A stretch of DNA of 5,742 bases from Patescibacteria group bacterium UBA1449 (GCA_002335355.1 DCTD01000099.1:997-6738); one strand, 5' to 3'. Positions 1-5,407 are shown, counted from the first letter of the stretch. Program-made: numbers and translations. Notes: generated by a model from the sequence alone, not told the origin.

Positions 1-30
1 AACTCGTAGTTTTGTTTTTGCTTCTGCCAT
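1..30 (-). CDS. rplX: Large-subunit ribosomal protein L24 (uL24), N-terminal fragment
   Basis: Only the first ten codons are in the window: ATG at 30-28, then AEAKTKLRV, running off the left edge. L24 is an early-assembly protein that binds 23S rRNA domain I near the tunnel exit. The call rests mainly on position, because rplX follows rplN in almost all bacterial spc operons, and on the K-L-R-V start, which matches the beginning of the KOW region (K-x-x-V-K-K-G-D in the family). The reading frame is open upstream of the ATG, back to a TAA at about 63-61, so a non-ATG start adding up to ten residues cannot be excluded. The only good Shine-Dalgarno sequence in the gap lies 26 bases before the ATG. 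The identity is likely but not proven by so short a piece. Confidence 0.6.
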   Translation of the reverse strand, partial: MAEAKTKLRV

Positions 31-65
31 AGGTTTAATAACTTCAAATTTTATTATCCTTTATC

Positions 66-440
66 TTATAAAACTTCCGGAGCCAAAGATGCAATTCTAG
101 CATAACCAGCATCTTTTACTTCCCGGGCAATCGGACCAAAGATCCGAGTTGCAATTGGATTTTTACTGGTTGCATTTTCCAGAATAACAGCTGCATTCTC
201 ATCAAATCGGATGTAAGAACCATCTTTACGTCTCACTTCTTTTCTTGTTCTCACAATAACCGCTTTAACCTTATCACCAGCTTTAACCGCCCCATTAGGA
301 CTAGCTTTTAAAACGCTGGCAGTTACCACATCGGCAACTGAACCAACTCTTCTTCTACTGCCTCCGTGTACTAGGATGACTCTTAAGAGTTTGGCGCCTG
401 AGTTATCTGCTAATTGTAGTAAACTTCTTATTTGAATCAT
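66..440 (-). CDS. rplN: Large-subunit ribosomal protein L14 (uL14)
   Basis: L14 is a universal protein of the 50S subunit that binds 23S rRNA, contacts L19 and forms intersubunit bridges with 16S rRNA. The 124-residue product has the usual length (about 122) and the family landmarks in order: MIQ start, LADNSGAK (10-17), [14 protein letters not shown] (26-39), [20 protein letters not shown] (52-71), [15 protein letters not shown] (73-87), RIFGPIARE (99-107) and the terminal SLAPEVL. Two extra residues sit in the loop before TRIFGP ([15 protein letters not shown]), where most bacteria have a shorter DDKSPRGTRIFGP-type loop. It starts 10 bases after the rpsQ stop and has no strong Shine-Dalgarno sequence, so it is probably translated by coupling to rpsQ. 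The start is fixed by homology to the canonical MIQ N-terminus. Confidence 0.98.
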   Translation of the reverse strand: MIQIRSLLQLADNSGAKLLRVILVHGGSRRRVGSVADVVTASVLKASPNGAVKAGDKVKAVIVRTRKEVRRKDGSYIRFDENAAVILENATSKNPIATRIFGPIAREVKDAGYARIASLAPEVL

Positions 441-450
441 ATAACGTAAC

Positions 451-681
451 TTACTTTTTGACGACTTCTAATACTTTCCAGGTTTTATCTTTGCTTATTG
501 GCCGGACTTCCCCGATTCTGACTTCCTGTCCTTCTTTGAGTTTATCTTCAGTATGGGCTAAATATTTAGTACTTCGCTTCATTCTTTTACCATATACGGG
601 ATGCTCCCATACTCTTTCAACTAACACAGTTACAGTTTTATCCATTTTATTTGAGATGATTTTGCCAACTAATGTTTTCAT
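451..681 (-). CDS. rpsQ: Small-subunit ribosomal protein S17 (uS17)
   Basis: S17 is a primary 16S rRNA-binding protein that stabilises the 5' domain of the 30S subunit. The product is 76 residues, slightly shorter than the 80-90 common in the family, and is a single OB-fold. Visible motifs are [20 protein letters not shown] (4-23), [17 protein letters not shown] (27-43) and [18 protein letters not shown] (57-74), which match the family pattern G-x-V-x-S-x-K-M-x-K-T, H-P-x-Y-x-K and R-P-L-S-K-x-K-x-W. The segment normally reading H-D-E-x-N is A-H-T-E-D, a mild variation. The rpmC stop codon overlaps a TAAGG that lies 6 bases before this ATG and should act as the Shine-Dalgarno sequence. It sits in the canonical position between rpmC and rplN. 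Confidence 0.98.
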   Translation of the reverse strand: MKTLVGKIISNKMDKTVTVLVERVWEHPVYGKRMKRSTKYLAHTEDKLKEGQEVRIGEVRPISKDKTWKVLEVVKK

Positions 682-689
682 ATGATACC

Positions 690-917
690 TTACTTGATTT
701 CTGTTTCTTCTGGCTTACTAGAAATAACCCGTTGGGTTTGAATAGTTTTAATAAAAGCCAGTTCTTTGTGTAGTCTTTTACCCTGATGAACATTTTTCGA
801 GGCTCCGGTCATCAGCTGCATCCGAGTATCTACCAATTCTTTTGAGATCTGGTCTAATCGTTTAGCTAATTCAGCGTCACTCATATCGATAATGGTTTGG
901 CGTTGATCACGTTTCAT
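690..917 (-). CDS. rpmC: Large-subunit ribosomal protein L29 (uL29)
   Basis: L29 is a small two-helix protein at the polypeptide exit tunnel. It sits beside L23 and helps form the docking surface for trigger factor and the signal recognition particle. The 75-residue product is predicted to be almost entirely helical: a first helix at about 13-35 ([20 protein letters not shown]), a turn with the family-like Q-L-x-T-G-A (34-39), and a second helix at about 45-64 ([19 protein letters not shown]). A charged tail (SKPEETEIK) follows, making it slightly longer than the usual 60-70 residues. The sequence is divergent, as is normal for L29, and its place between rplP and rpsQ makes the call firm. AGGGAG directly upstream of the ATG is a good ribosome binding site. 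Confidence 0.95.
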   Translation of the reverse strand: MKRDQRQTIIDMSDAELAKRLDQISKELVDTRMQLMTGASKNVHQGKRLHKELAFIKTIQTQRVISSKPEETEIK

Positions 918-926
918 AAGCTCCCT

Positions 927-1346
927 TTATTCAATAACCACTTGTTTTTCTTCAAAACGGGTTTTTAAACCAATCTTTCTTCCCGCTCTTCGTAACGCTT
1001 CTGCAGCCACATCTTTGGGGACACCAGCAATTTCAAAAAGTACTCTTCCTGGTTTAATAACAGCTACATACCCCTCAAGATCGCCCTTGCCACTGCCCAT
1101 ACGAGCTCCAGCAGCCCGTTTCGTGTAGGGTTTGTCTGGAAAAATTCTGATCCAGGTTCTTCCCATTCTTTTTGTATGGGAAGAGATGGCTTTACGTGCA
1201 GCCTCAATTTGCTGGCTGGTTATCCATCCACAGGCTAAGGCTTTCAGACCGTACTCACCAAAAGAGATCGATGAGCCAGTATCAGCAATACCTTTCATAC
1301 TACCTCGTTGTTGTTTTCGGTATTTAGTCCGTTTTGGTTGCAACAT
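927..1346 (-). CDS. rplP: Large-subunit ribosomal protein L16 (uL16)
   Basis: L16 binds 23S rRNA near the A-site tRNA elbow, helps organise the peptidyl-transferase centre and joins late in 50S assembly. The 139-residue product has the usual length and motifs: [15 protein letters not shown] (1-15), FGEYGLKAL (29-37), QIEAARKAI (46-54), [13 protein letters not shown] (65-77), [25 protein letters not shown] (81-105) and IAGV (106-109). Arg82 matches Escherichia coli Arg81, the residue hydroxylated there by YcfD. Compared with the common pattern R-M-G-K-G-K-G-N-x-E-Y-W, this protein reads [12 protein letters not shown], and the KPAE that usually precedes it is RAAG, so the loop nearest the catalytic centre is somewhat divergent. 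AAGGG, overlapping the rpsC stop region, lies 5 bases before the ATG. Confidence 0.98.
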   Translation of the reverse strand: MLQPKRTKYRKQQRGSMKGIADTGSSISFGEYGLKALACGWITSQQIEAARKAISSHTKRMGRTWIRIFPDKPYTKRAAGARMGSGKGDLEGYVAVIKPGRVLFEIAGVPKDVAAEALRRAGRKIGLKTRFEEKQVVIE

Positions 1347-1354
1347 ACTTTCCC

Positions 1355-2011
1355 TTAATGTAATACCTTTTCACCTTTATAAATCCATACCTTAATACCA
1401 ACATACCCTGATCTAGTTAACGATGGCATTTCAGTATAATCAATGTCTGAGCGCAGACTTTGAGTTGGAACATTACCACGCGAGTATTTTTCTACTCTCG
1501 CAATTTCTGCTCCACCAATTCTTCCTGAAAGTTGAATTTTAACACCTTTTGCACCTGCGTCCATAGCCTTTTCAAGAGCTTGAGTAATAGCACGACGATG
1601 CGGATATCGAGACACTAATTGATCTGACAAGCGTTGAGCAATTAAATAAGCTTGTAAATCAGGACTTTTCACTTCTTCAACTTTTACTTCAACTCTCATG
1701 GTTTTGGCATCACTTTCTTTAATCCCTAAGTGTCGTTTAATCTCTTTGTTCAAAACTTCCAAACCCGATCCACCCTTGCCAATAACCACACCAGGCCGCG
1801 ATACATAGATTGAAATTTTTATAGTCTTAATTGACCGTTCTATCTCAACATTGACAACACCAGCGTTTTTCAATTTTTTCATTAAGAAGTTCCGCAAGGC
1901 AACATCTTCCAGTAAAAACTTCTGGTAGTCTTCTTTGCTTGCAAACCATCTGGACTTCCAGGGGTATAACAAGCCTAAGCGAAAACCGTGTGGATTAACT
2001 TTTTTACCCAT
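1355..2011 (-). CDS. rpsC: Small-subunit ribosomal protein S3 (uS3)
   Basis: S3 sits at the mRNA entry tunnel of the 30S head and takes part in the ribosomal mRNA helicase activity. The 218-residue product has the family start ([13 protein letters not shown]), a type II KH domain at about 39-107 with the RNA-binding loop VIGKGG (76-81), and an S3 C-terminal domain with [15 protein letters not shown] (162-176), RSDIDY (187-192) and the end [10 protein letters not shown] (205-214). The helicase-associated segment (Escherichia coli FRRAMK, Arg131-Arg132-Lys135) reads H-R-R-A-I-T here, so both arginines are kept but the lysine is Thr143. The C-terminus ends soon after YKGE, with no long tail. The gap to rplV is 29 bases and only a weak purine-rich stretch (AAAAGA) precedes the ATG; the canonical N-terminus fixes the start. 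Confidence 0.98.
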   Translation of the reverse strand: MGKKVNPHGFRLGLLYPWKSRWFASKEDYQKFLLEDVALRNFLMKKLKNAGVVNVEIERSIKTIKISIYVSRPGVVIGKGGSGLEVLNKEIKRHLGIKESDAKTMRVEVKVEEVKSPDLQAYLIAQRLSDQLVSRYPHRRAITQALEKAMDAGAKGVKIQLSGRIGGAEIARVEKYSRGNVPTQSLRSDIDYTEMPSLTRSGYVGIKVWIYKGEKVLH

Positions 2012-2040
2012 ATATATCTTTTAAACTGTTTTTTCTAATG

Positions 2041-2427
2041 TTATTTTTTTGTAACTTCTTGATTTTTCTTTTCAGTTCCTTTTTCTACTTTTGTTTCTTT
2101 AGCCCCAAGGACAACCTTGACGTGACTGGTCCGTTTCAGAATCGTACGGGCTCTCCCTCTCGACGCTGCAACATAGCGTTTGTACCGTGGTCCCTCTTCT
2201 ACTAAGATATGTTTTACTTCCAAGTCTTTCTCTTGTAGTTTGCTGTTGTTAACTGCGTTTGCCACTGCCTGTTTCATCAACTTATGAAGTATTTTGGCTC
2301 CACCTTTGTGAATAAACTGCAGATGAACCAAACTTTCAGTTGGATGCATGTCTCTGACTGCATCGGCAACTAAACGTAGTTTTCTCGGGCTCACACGAAT
2401 AAATTTTTGATAAGCAACAACTTCCAT
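2041..2427 (-). CDS. rplV: Large-subunit ribosomal protein L22 (uL22)
   Basis: L22 binds all 23S rRNA domains and sends a long beta hairpin into the exit tunnel, where with L4 it forms the constriction involved in macrolide resistance and nascent-chain stalling. The 128-residue product has IRVSPRKLRLVADAVRDM (10-27), an A-V-A-N-A-V-N-N segment (54-61), the hairpin EEGPRYKRYVAASRGRARTILKR (about 77-99) and TSHVKVVLGAK (100-110). Most bacteria have a P-R-A-(R/K)-G-R hairpin tip, whereas here it is A-A-S-R-G-R. The roughly 18 residues after 110 form a Lys/Glu-rich tail absent from the 110-residue Escherichia coli protein. The gap after rpsS is 16 bases, with only a weak AGAAAG ahead of the start. 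Confidence 0.98.
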   Translation of the reverse strand: MEVVAYQKFIRVSPRKLRLVADAVRDMHPTESLVHLQFIHKGGAKILHKLMKQAVANAVNNSKLQEKDLEVKHILVEEGPRYKRYVAASRGRARTILKRTSHVKVVLGAKETKVEKGTEKKNQEVTKK

Positions 2428-2443
2428 AAGTACTTTCTAATCT

Positions 2444-2728
2444 TTATGTCTTACTAATGACACGTTTCACCATCTTACCGTGACCTCTAAAAGTTCGGGT
2501 TGGTGAAAACTCACCTAAACGGTGTCCAACCATAGCTTCGGTCACGTAGACTTCGGTAAAGATTCTTCCATTATGAACACCAAGTGTATGACCCACAAAC
2601 TCAGGCGGGATCTGACTTGATCGTGCCCAGGTTTTAATGATGTCTTTACGGCCTTCCTGTTTTTGCTTGAGTACTTTCCCAAGCAACTTCTGATCAATAA
2701 ATGGTCCTTTTTTTGCACTTCTGCTCAT
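2444..2728 (-). CDS. rpsS: Small-subunit ribosomal protein S19 (uS19)
   Basis: S19 binds the 30S head in complex with S13 and contacts the A-site tRNA region and an intersubunit bridge. The 94-residue product is of normal length and shows the family motifs [10 protein letters not shown] (1-10), [22 protein letters not shown] (33-54), [25 protein letters not shown] (60-84) and a basic end. The segment usually reading T-W-S-R-R-S-x-I is T-W-A-R-S-S-Q-I, so one of two adjacent arginines is lost. The gene begins 3 bases after the rplB stop with only a weak purine stretch before it, which suggests translational coupling to rplB. Confidence 0.98.
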   Translation of the reverse strand: MSRSAKKGPFIDQKLLGKVLKQKQEGRKDIIKTWARSSQIPPEFVGHTLGVHNGRIFTEVYVTEAMVGHRLGEFSPTRTFRGHGKMVKRVISKT

Positions 2729-2731
2729 ACA

Positions 2732-3565
2732 TTACTTTCTTCTTTTTTTAACAATTAATGTGTTTGAATATTTGCGACGTCTCCGTGTAATTTTTCCGGG
2801 TGCAACTGATTTACCCCATTTTGATTTCGGTGCTGGCATACCAATTGGCGAACGTCCCTCTCCTCCTCCATGAGGATGAGCATTAGGAGCCATAGCCACA
2901 CCACGAACACTCGGACGAATACCCATGTGGCGTTTACGTCCAGCTTTACCTAAAGTCACGTTTTGCCAATCAGCGTTACTGACTTGACCAATAGTAGCAT
3001 AACATGTCAAAGGTACTTTTCTTACTTCTGTTGATGGCAGTAAAACAGTTGCATATCCACCTTCTTTTGATTGAACGATAGCTGACGAACCAGCACTGCG
3101 AATAATCTGTCCACCTTTACCAGGTCGCAGTTCAATATTATGAATTGGCATACCCAACGGAACTTTTTCTAATGGTAAAGAACTTCCAATCTTAAAATCA
3201 GCATTTGTTGATGTGATAACTGAATCACCAATTTTTAATCCCTCTGGGGCTAAGATATAGCGTTTCTCGCCATCAGCATAGGTAAGTAGGGCAATATTGG
3301 CTGTCCGATTAGGATCATATTCAATACTAGTCACAACAGCTGGGATATCTTTTTTGTTCCGTTTAAAGTCAATTAATCGATAATAGCGTTTATGAGCCCC
3401 ACCTTGATGCCTTACAGTCACCTGACCAGTATTGTTTCTGCCTGAACTCTTCTTTATTGGAGTAACCAGGCTCTTTTCTGGCCGTTTCTTTGATAGTCCC
3501 TTGCTATTAAGGTAAGACAAGTGACGTTGGGCGTTATTGGTGGCTCTAATTATATGTACTGCCAT
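2732..3565 (-). CDS. rplB: Large-subunit ribosomal protein L2 (uL2)
   Basis: L2 is a primary 23S rRNA-binding protein required for subunit association and for the structure of the peptidyl-transferase region. The 277-residue product has the standard length and two domains: an OB-fold part with GRNNTGQVTVRHQGGAHKRYYRLIDFKR within 42-69 and EYDPNRTANIALL within 82-94, and an SH3-like part with the conserved LRPGKGGQIIRSAGS segment (146-160), GKAGRKRHMGIRPSVRGVAM (206-225) and HPHGGGEGRSPIG (230-242). His230 is the likely counterpart of the functionally important Escherichia coli His229. The residues before it read MAPNAHPHGG, where MNPVDHPHGG is usual. The C-terminus (KITRRRRKYSNTLIVKKRRK, 258-277) is strongly basic. 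A good GAGGAG sits 12 bases before the ATG, inside the rplW end. The gene starts 3 bases after rplW. Confidence 0.99.
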   Translation of the reverse strand: MAVHIIRATNNAQRHLSYLNSKGLSKKRPEKSLVTPIKKSSGRNNTGQVTVRHQGGAHKRYYRLIDFKRNKKDIPAVVTSIEYDPNRTANIALLTYADGEKRYILAPEGLKIGDSVITSTNADFKIGSSLPLEKVPLGMPIHNIELRPGKGGQIIRSAGSSAIVQSKEGGYATVLLPSTEVRKVPLTCYATIGQVSNADWQNVTLGKAGRKRHMGIRPSVRGVAMAPNAHPHGGGEGRSPIGMPAPKSKWGKSVAPGKITRRRRKYSNTLIVKKRRK

Positions 3566-3568
3566 ACG

Positions 3569-3874
3569 TTATTTTTTCTCCTCTTCTTTAACTTCGAATA
3601 AGTCAATTTTTTGGCCTTTTTTGAGTTCCACAACGGCTTTGTGAATATCAGCCAATTTCTTAGGCTGGCGTTTAACACCAAACCGTTTGGTTTTACCGTG
3701 AAGTGTCACGGTAGAAACCTTGGTAACCTCAACGTTAAAGTAGTTTTCAACTGCTTGTGCAATACTCTGTTTTGTTGCTTCAGGATCCACTTCAAAGGTG
3801 AACTTACCAAGCTGAGCTAAAGCCATAGTTTTCTCGGTAATGATTGGTCGTTTTAGTACTAAATCTTGTCTCAT
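3569..3874 (-). CDS. rplW: Large-subunit ribosomal protein L23 (uL23)
   Basis: L23 lies at the tunnel exit and is the main docking point for trigger factor and the signal recognition particle. The 101-residue product has the family N-terminus L-K-R-P-I-I-T-E-K (7-15), a K-F-T-F-E-V-D-P-E-A-T-K strand-turn (24-35), I-A-Q-A-V-E-x-x-F-N-V-E-V-x-K-V (38-53), the G-K-x-K-R-F-G rRNA-binding loop (60-66) and H-K-A-V-V-E-L-K-K-G-Q-K-I (78-90). Glu14 corresponds to the conserved glutamate (Glu18 in Escherichia coli) needed for trigger factor contact. The last eight residues (EVKEEEKK) are a short charged tail. The rplD stop is one base from this ATG (TAATATG) and no Shine-Dalgarno sequence is visible, so translation is probably coupled to rplD. 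Confidence 0.98.
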   Translation of the reverse strand: MRQDLVLKRPIITEKTMALAQLGKFTFEVDPEATKQSIAQAVENYFNVEVTKVSTVTLHGKTKRFGVKRQPKKLADIHKAVVELKKGQKIDLFEVKEEEKK

Positions 3875-3875
3875 A

Positions 3876-4520
3876 TTACTGTTTTGTAGATAAACGTTTC
3901 TGTAATTGTTCTAAGGCTTCAACAGTGACTAGTAATTTCCGGCTCTTCAACACTTCATAGGTGGTTAAGTCTTGGGCTCTGTATGGTTGGGCAAAAACAA
4001 AGTTGCGAGTTGACTTAATGGCTTGATCCATTTTTGGAGCCACAACAACAGCAATGCTTCTTAAGTCTTTTGGATCAAATATTTTAGCGAAAAGTTCAGC
4101 CATTGTCTTTGTTTTCGGTATCTCAACTCCAGTCAAACCATCAACAGCGATGATACCGCCTTCTTTAGCTTTCACAGATAAAGCACTTTTAAGTGCTGCT
4201 GCTTTCATCTTTTCGGGTAGTCTAAGTTCGAAATTCTGAATTCCTGTTGGTCCGTGAGCTTTACCTCCACCTACCATAATCGGTGATCTCCTGTCGCCAT
4301 GGCGGGCTCCACCAGTGCCTTTTTGCCGGTAAATTTTCATTCGAGTCCGATCAACTTCTGCTCTGGTTAAGGCTTTGGCTGCTGCTACCCGTTGGTTGGC
4401 GGTATATATTCGGACTGCTTGAGCCATTAAATCAGCATTAATCGGCGCTTCAAAGACTTCTTTATCTAAAGTAATATCTTTGATTTTGGTACCGGTAAGA
4501 TCATAGACTGGTATCTTCAT
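3876..4520 (-). CDS. rplD: Large-subunit ribosomal protein L4 (uL4), possible operon regulator
   Basis: L4 binds 23S rRNA domain I and puts an extended loop into the exit tunnel opposite L22. In Escherichia coli it also represses its own operon by binding the S10 leader, causing attenuation and blocking translation. The 214-residue product has the globular domain interrupted by the tunnel loop (about 43-95) with LTRAEVDRTR (51-60), YRQKGTGGARHGDRRSPIMV (64-83), GGGKAHGP (84-91) and LPEKMKAAALKSALSVKA (101-118). In the common form W-R-Q-K-G-T-G-R-A-R-x-G, Trp is Tyr64 and the central Arg is Gly71 here. AAAGGAAG lies about 8 bases before the ATG, and the gap to rplC is 3 bases. Whether this L4 controls the leader upstream of rplC is an inference worth testing; nothing in the protein alone shows it. 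Confidence 0.98.
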   Translation of the reverse strand: MKIPVYDLTGTKIKDITLDKEVFEAPINADLMAQAVRIYTANQRVAAAKALTRAEVDRTRMKIYRQKGTGGARHGDRRSPIMVGGGKAHGPTGIQNFELRLPEKMKAAALKSALSVKAKEGGIIAVDGLTGVEIPKTKTMAELFAKIFDPKDLRSIAVVVAPKMDQAIKSTRNFVFAQPYRAQDLTTYEVLKSRKLLVTVEALEQLQKRLSTKQ

Positions 4521-4523
4521 AGT

Positions 4524-5285
4524 TTATGCTTCCTTTGGTTGTTCAGCTGATTCTTTAGCTTCCTCAGTAGCTTCTTCTTGTGCTTCTGTTTCTGCTGCCT
4601 CTGAAGCGGCTAATTCCTCTTGTAAGTCCAATTTCTTTCGTCCGGTTAATAAACCAGGAAATTCTCTTTCACCAACTTTCGTAATTTTCACTACTGTACC
4701 CTTAGCTCCTGCAATGGTACCAGTAATCCAGAGTTCCTGATCTGCTTTGTCAATAAAAACAACTTGACCGCCTTTGCTCGTAACGGTTTCATTTCCCATG
4801 CGTCCTGCCATGCGTTTCCCTTTCCATACCCGACCAGGAGTTGTCCCTTGACCAATTGATCCAGGAGCCCGACCACGGTCTGATTGACCATGAGTTCTTG
4901 GACCACCCGAAAAACCGTAACGTTTCATGCCTCCAGCAAACCCTTTACCTTTGCTCGTGCTGCTTACCGTAACCATATCACCAACATGTAACACATCGTT
5001 GACTTCAACCACTTCACCGACTTCTCTCTGACTAGACCGTTTCATCCTAACTTCTTTTATGTAAGCCGGAGTTACTTTGGCAGCCTTAAGATGCCCAAGT
5101 AATGGTTTGTTGATTCGTCTTTTTTCGCCAATAGCCAGTTGCAGCGCTGCATAACCATCTTTGTCTGCATTTTTAACCTGGGTAATGGTTAATGGTTTTG
5201 CCACTAACTTAGTTACCATCAGGCGTTTACCGCGGGTATCAAAAGTATGTCCTTGTCCTTGTTTAATTGCGTAAAAAGTATCCAT
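4524..5285 (-). CDS. rplC: Large-subunit ribosomal protein L3 (uL3), with divergent N-terminus and acidic C-terminal tail
   Basis: L3 is an early 50S assembly protein whose central extension reaches the peptidyl-transferase centre. Counting from the ATG at 5285 the product has 253 residues, against about 205-210 usually. Core motifs are clear: ITQVKNADKDGYAALQLAIG (34-53), TSKGKGFAGGMKRYGFSGG (110-128), THGQSDRGRAPGSIG (131-145) and KGKRMAGRMGNETVT (155-169). The first 16 residues align with the family (MKGILGRKVGMTQIFD) without gaps but keep only Lys8, Gly10, Phe15 and Asp16. Residue 148, aligned with the methylated Gln150 of Escherichia coli, is Thr. Residues from about 220 are a Glu/Ala-rich tail. 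A TTG at 5291 is in frame (two extra residues), but the ATG gives the family's natural length. No Shine-Dalgarno sequence precedes either start; the bases upstream are the T-tract of a terminator. Confidence 0.97.
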   Translation of the reverse strand: MDTFYAIKQGQGHTFDTRGKRLMVTKLVAKPLTITQVKNADKDGYAALQLAIGEKRRINKPLLGHLKAAKVTPAYIKEVRMKRSSQREVGEVVEVNDVLHVGDMVTVSSTSKGKGFAGGMKRYGFSGGPRTHGQSDRGRAPGSIGQGTTPGRVWKGKRMAGRMGNETVTSKGGQVVFIDKADQELWITGTIAGAKGTVVKITKVGEREFPGLLTGRKKLDLQEELAASEAAETEAQEEATEEAKESAEQPKEA

Positions 5286-5287
5286 GG

Positions 5288-5311
5288 TCAAAAAACAAAA
5301 AAACCCGACAT
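5288..5311 (-). CDS. Possible leader peptide of seven codons overlapping the terminator
   Basis: An ATG in the terminator loop (5311-5309) opens a short frame, M-S-G-F-F-V-F-stop, ending with TGA at 5290-5288, two bases before the rplC ATG (TGACCATG). GGTGA (5324-5320), which can pair with the 16S anti-Shine-Dalgarno sequence, lies 8 bases upstream. A ribosome translating it would cover the hairpin and could pass directly to rplC, which has no binding site of its own. An in-frame GTG at 5323-5321 would give an 11-codon version. This is an inference from layout; ORFs of this size arise easily by chance. Confidence 0.35.
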   Translation of the reverse strand: MSGFFVF

Positions 5312-5320
5312 TCGGGTTTT
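5290..5320 (-). terminator. Intrinsic terminator (candidate attenuator) abutting rplC
   Basis: On the minus strand AAAACCCGA (5320-5312) pairs perfectly with TCGGGTTTT (5308-5300) across a three-base ATG loop, a 9-bp stem with a CCCG core. It is followed by T7-G-T6 if the stem's terminal T residues are counted. The mirror direction has no T-tract, so it works only towards rplC. The T-tract ends 4 bases before the rplC ATG (5285). No promoter fits between terminator and gene, so rplC expression needs read-through. It could end rpsJ transcripts, attenuate those from the promoter at 5408-5436, or both. Confidence 0.85.
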
Positions 5321-5330
5321 CACCAAATGT
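5308..5330 (-). promoter_or_regulatory. Candidate antiterminator hairpin
   Basis: On the minus strand ACATTTGG (5330-5323) can pair with CCGAATGT (5315-5308) over a seven-base loop, giving 8 bp including one G-U wobble. The 3' arm uses CCGA and the loop of the terminator hairpin plus the first base of its descending arm, so the two hairpins are mutually exclusive. This is the classical switch geometry. The stem is short and in AT-rich sequence, so chance is a real alternative. Confidence 0.45.
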
Positions 5331-5347
5331 TTATCTTTTTTAGTTGT

Positions 5348-5374
5348 TTACGTTTTTGTTACTTTAATAGACAT
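5348..5374 (-). other. Second possible micro-ORF in the leader (eight codons)
   Basis: ATG at 5374-5372 begins M-S-I-K-V-T-K-T-stop within the predicted rplC leader. There is no Shine-Dalgarno sequence upstream, so translation is doubtful. The frame is recorded because it sits between the promoter and the terminator, where leader peptides act, and because its stop lies in one arm of a 6-bp inverted repeat (GTTTAC at 5386-5381, GTAAAC at 5351-5346). Confidence 0.15.
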
Positions 5375-5395
5375 GCGCTTGTAAACTTTGCGCTT
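5374..5395 (-). repeat. Direct repeat AAGCGCA in the leader
   Basis: AAGCGCA occurs at 5395-5389 and again at 5380-5374 on the minus strand, 15 bases start to start, just after the predicted transcription start. GC-containing heptamers stand out in this A-rich leader. The repeats could be a protein-binding site in DNA or RNA, or chance. Confidence 0.4.
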
Positions 5396-5407
5396 CTAAA
5401 CGTTGAT

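Noticed and set aside
458..685. 75-codon plus-strand ORF opposite rpsQ
   Set aside because: It lies entirely antisense to a certain rpsQ, has no ribosome binding site or recognisable domain, and its hydrophobic, Leu/Ser-rich composition is what the reverse of a Lys-rich gene gives.
1132..1395. 87-codon plus-strand ORF opposite rplP and the end of rpsC
   Set aside because: It is antisense to two certain genes, shows no family resemblance and is best seen as a chance open frame.
3611..3820. 69-codon plus-strand ORF opposite rplW
   Set aside because: It is antisense to rplW, with Phe- and Cys-rich composition typical of reversed coding sequence.
4054..4239. 61-codon plus-strand ORF opposite rplD
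   Set aside because: It is antisense to rplD. Its hydrophobic stretch comes from reversed Lys/Ala-rich helices and is not a membrane protein signal.
4691..4906. 71-codon minus-strand ORF in another frame of rplC
   Set aside because: It is an out-of-frame shadow inside the conserved core of L3, with no motif of its own.
5286..5291. TTG at 5291 as the rplC start
   Set aside because: It adds only two residues to the ATG start, overlaps the terminator T-tract and has no ribosome binding site; the ATG at 5285 gives the ungapped alignment with L3. It cannot be wholly excluded.
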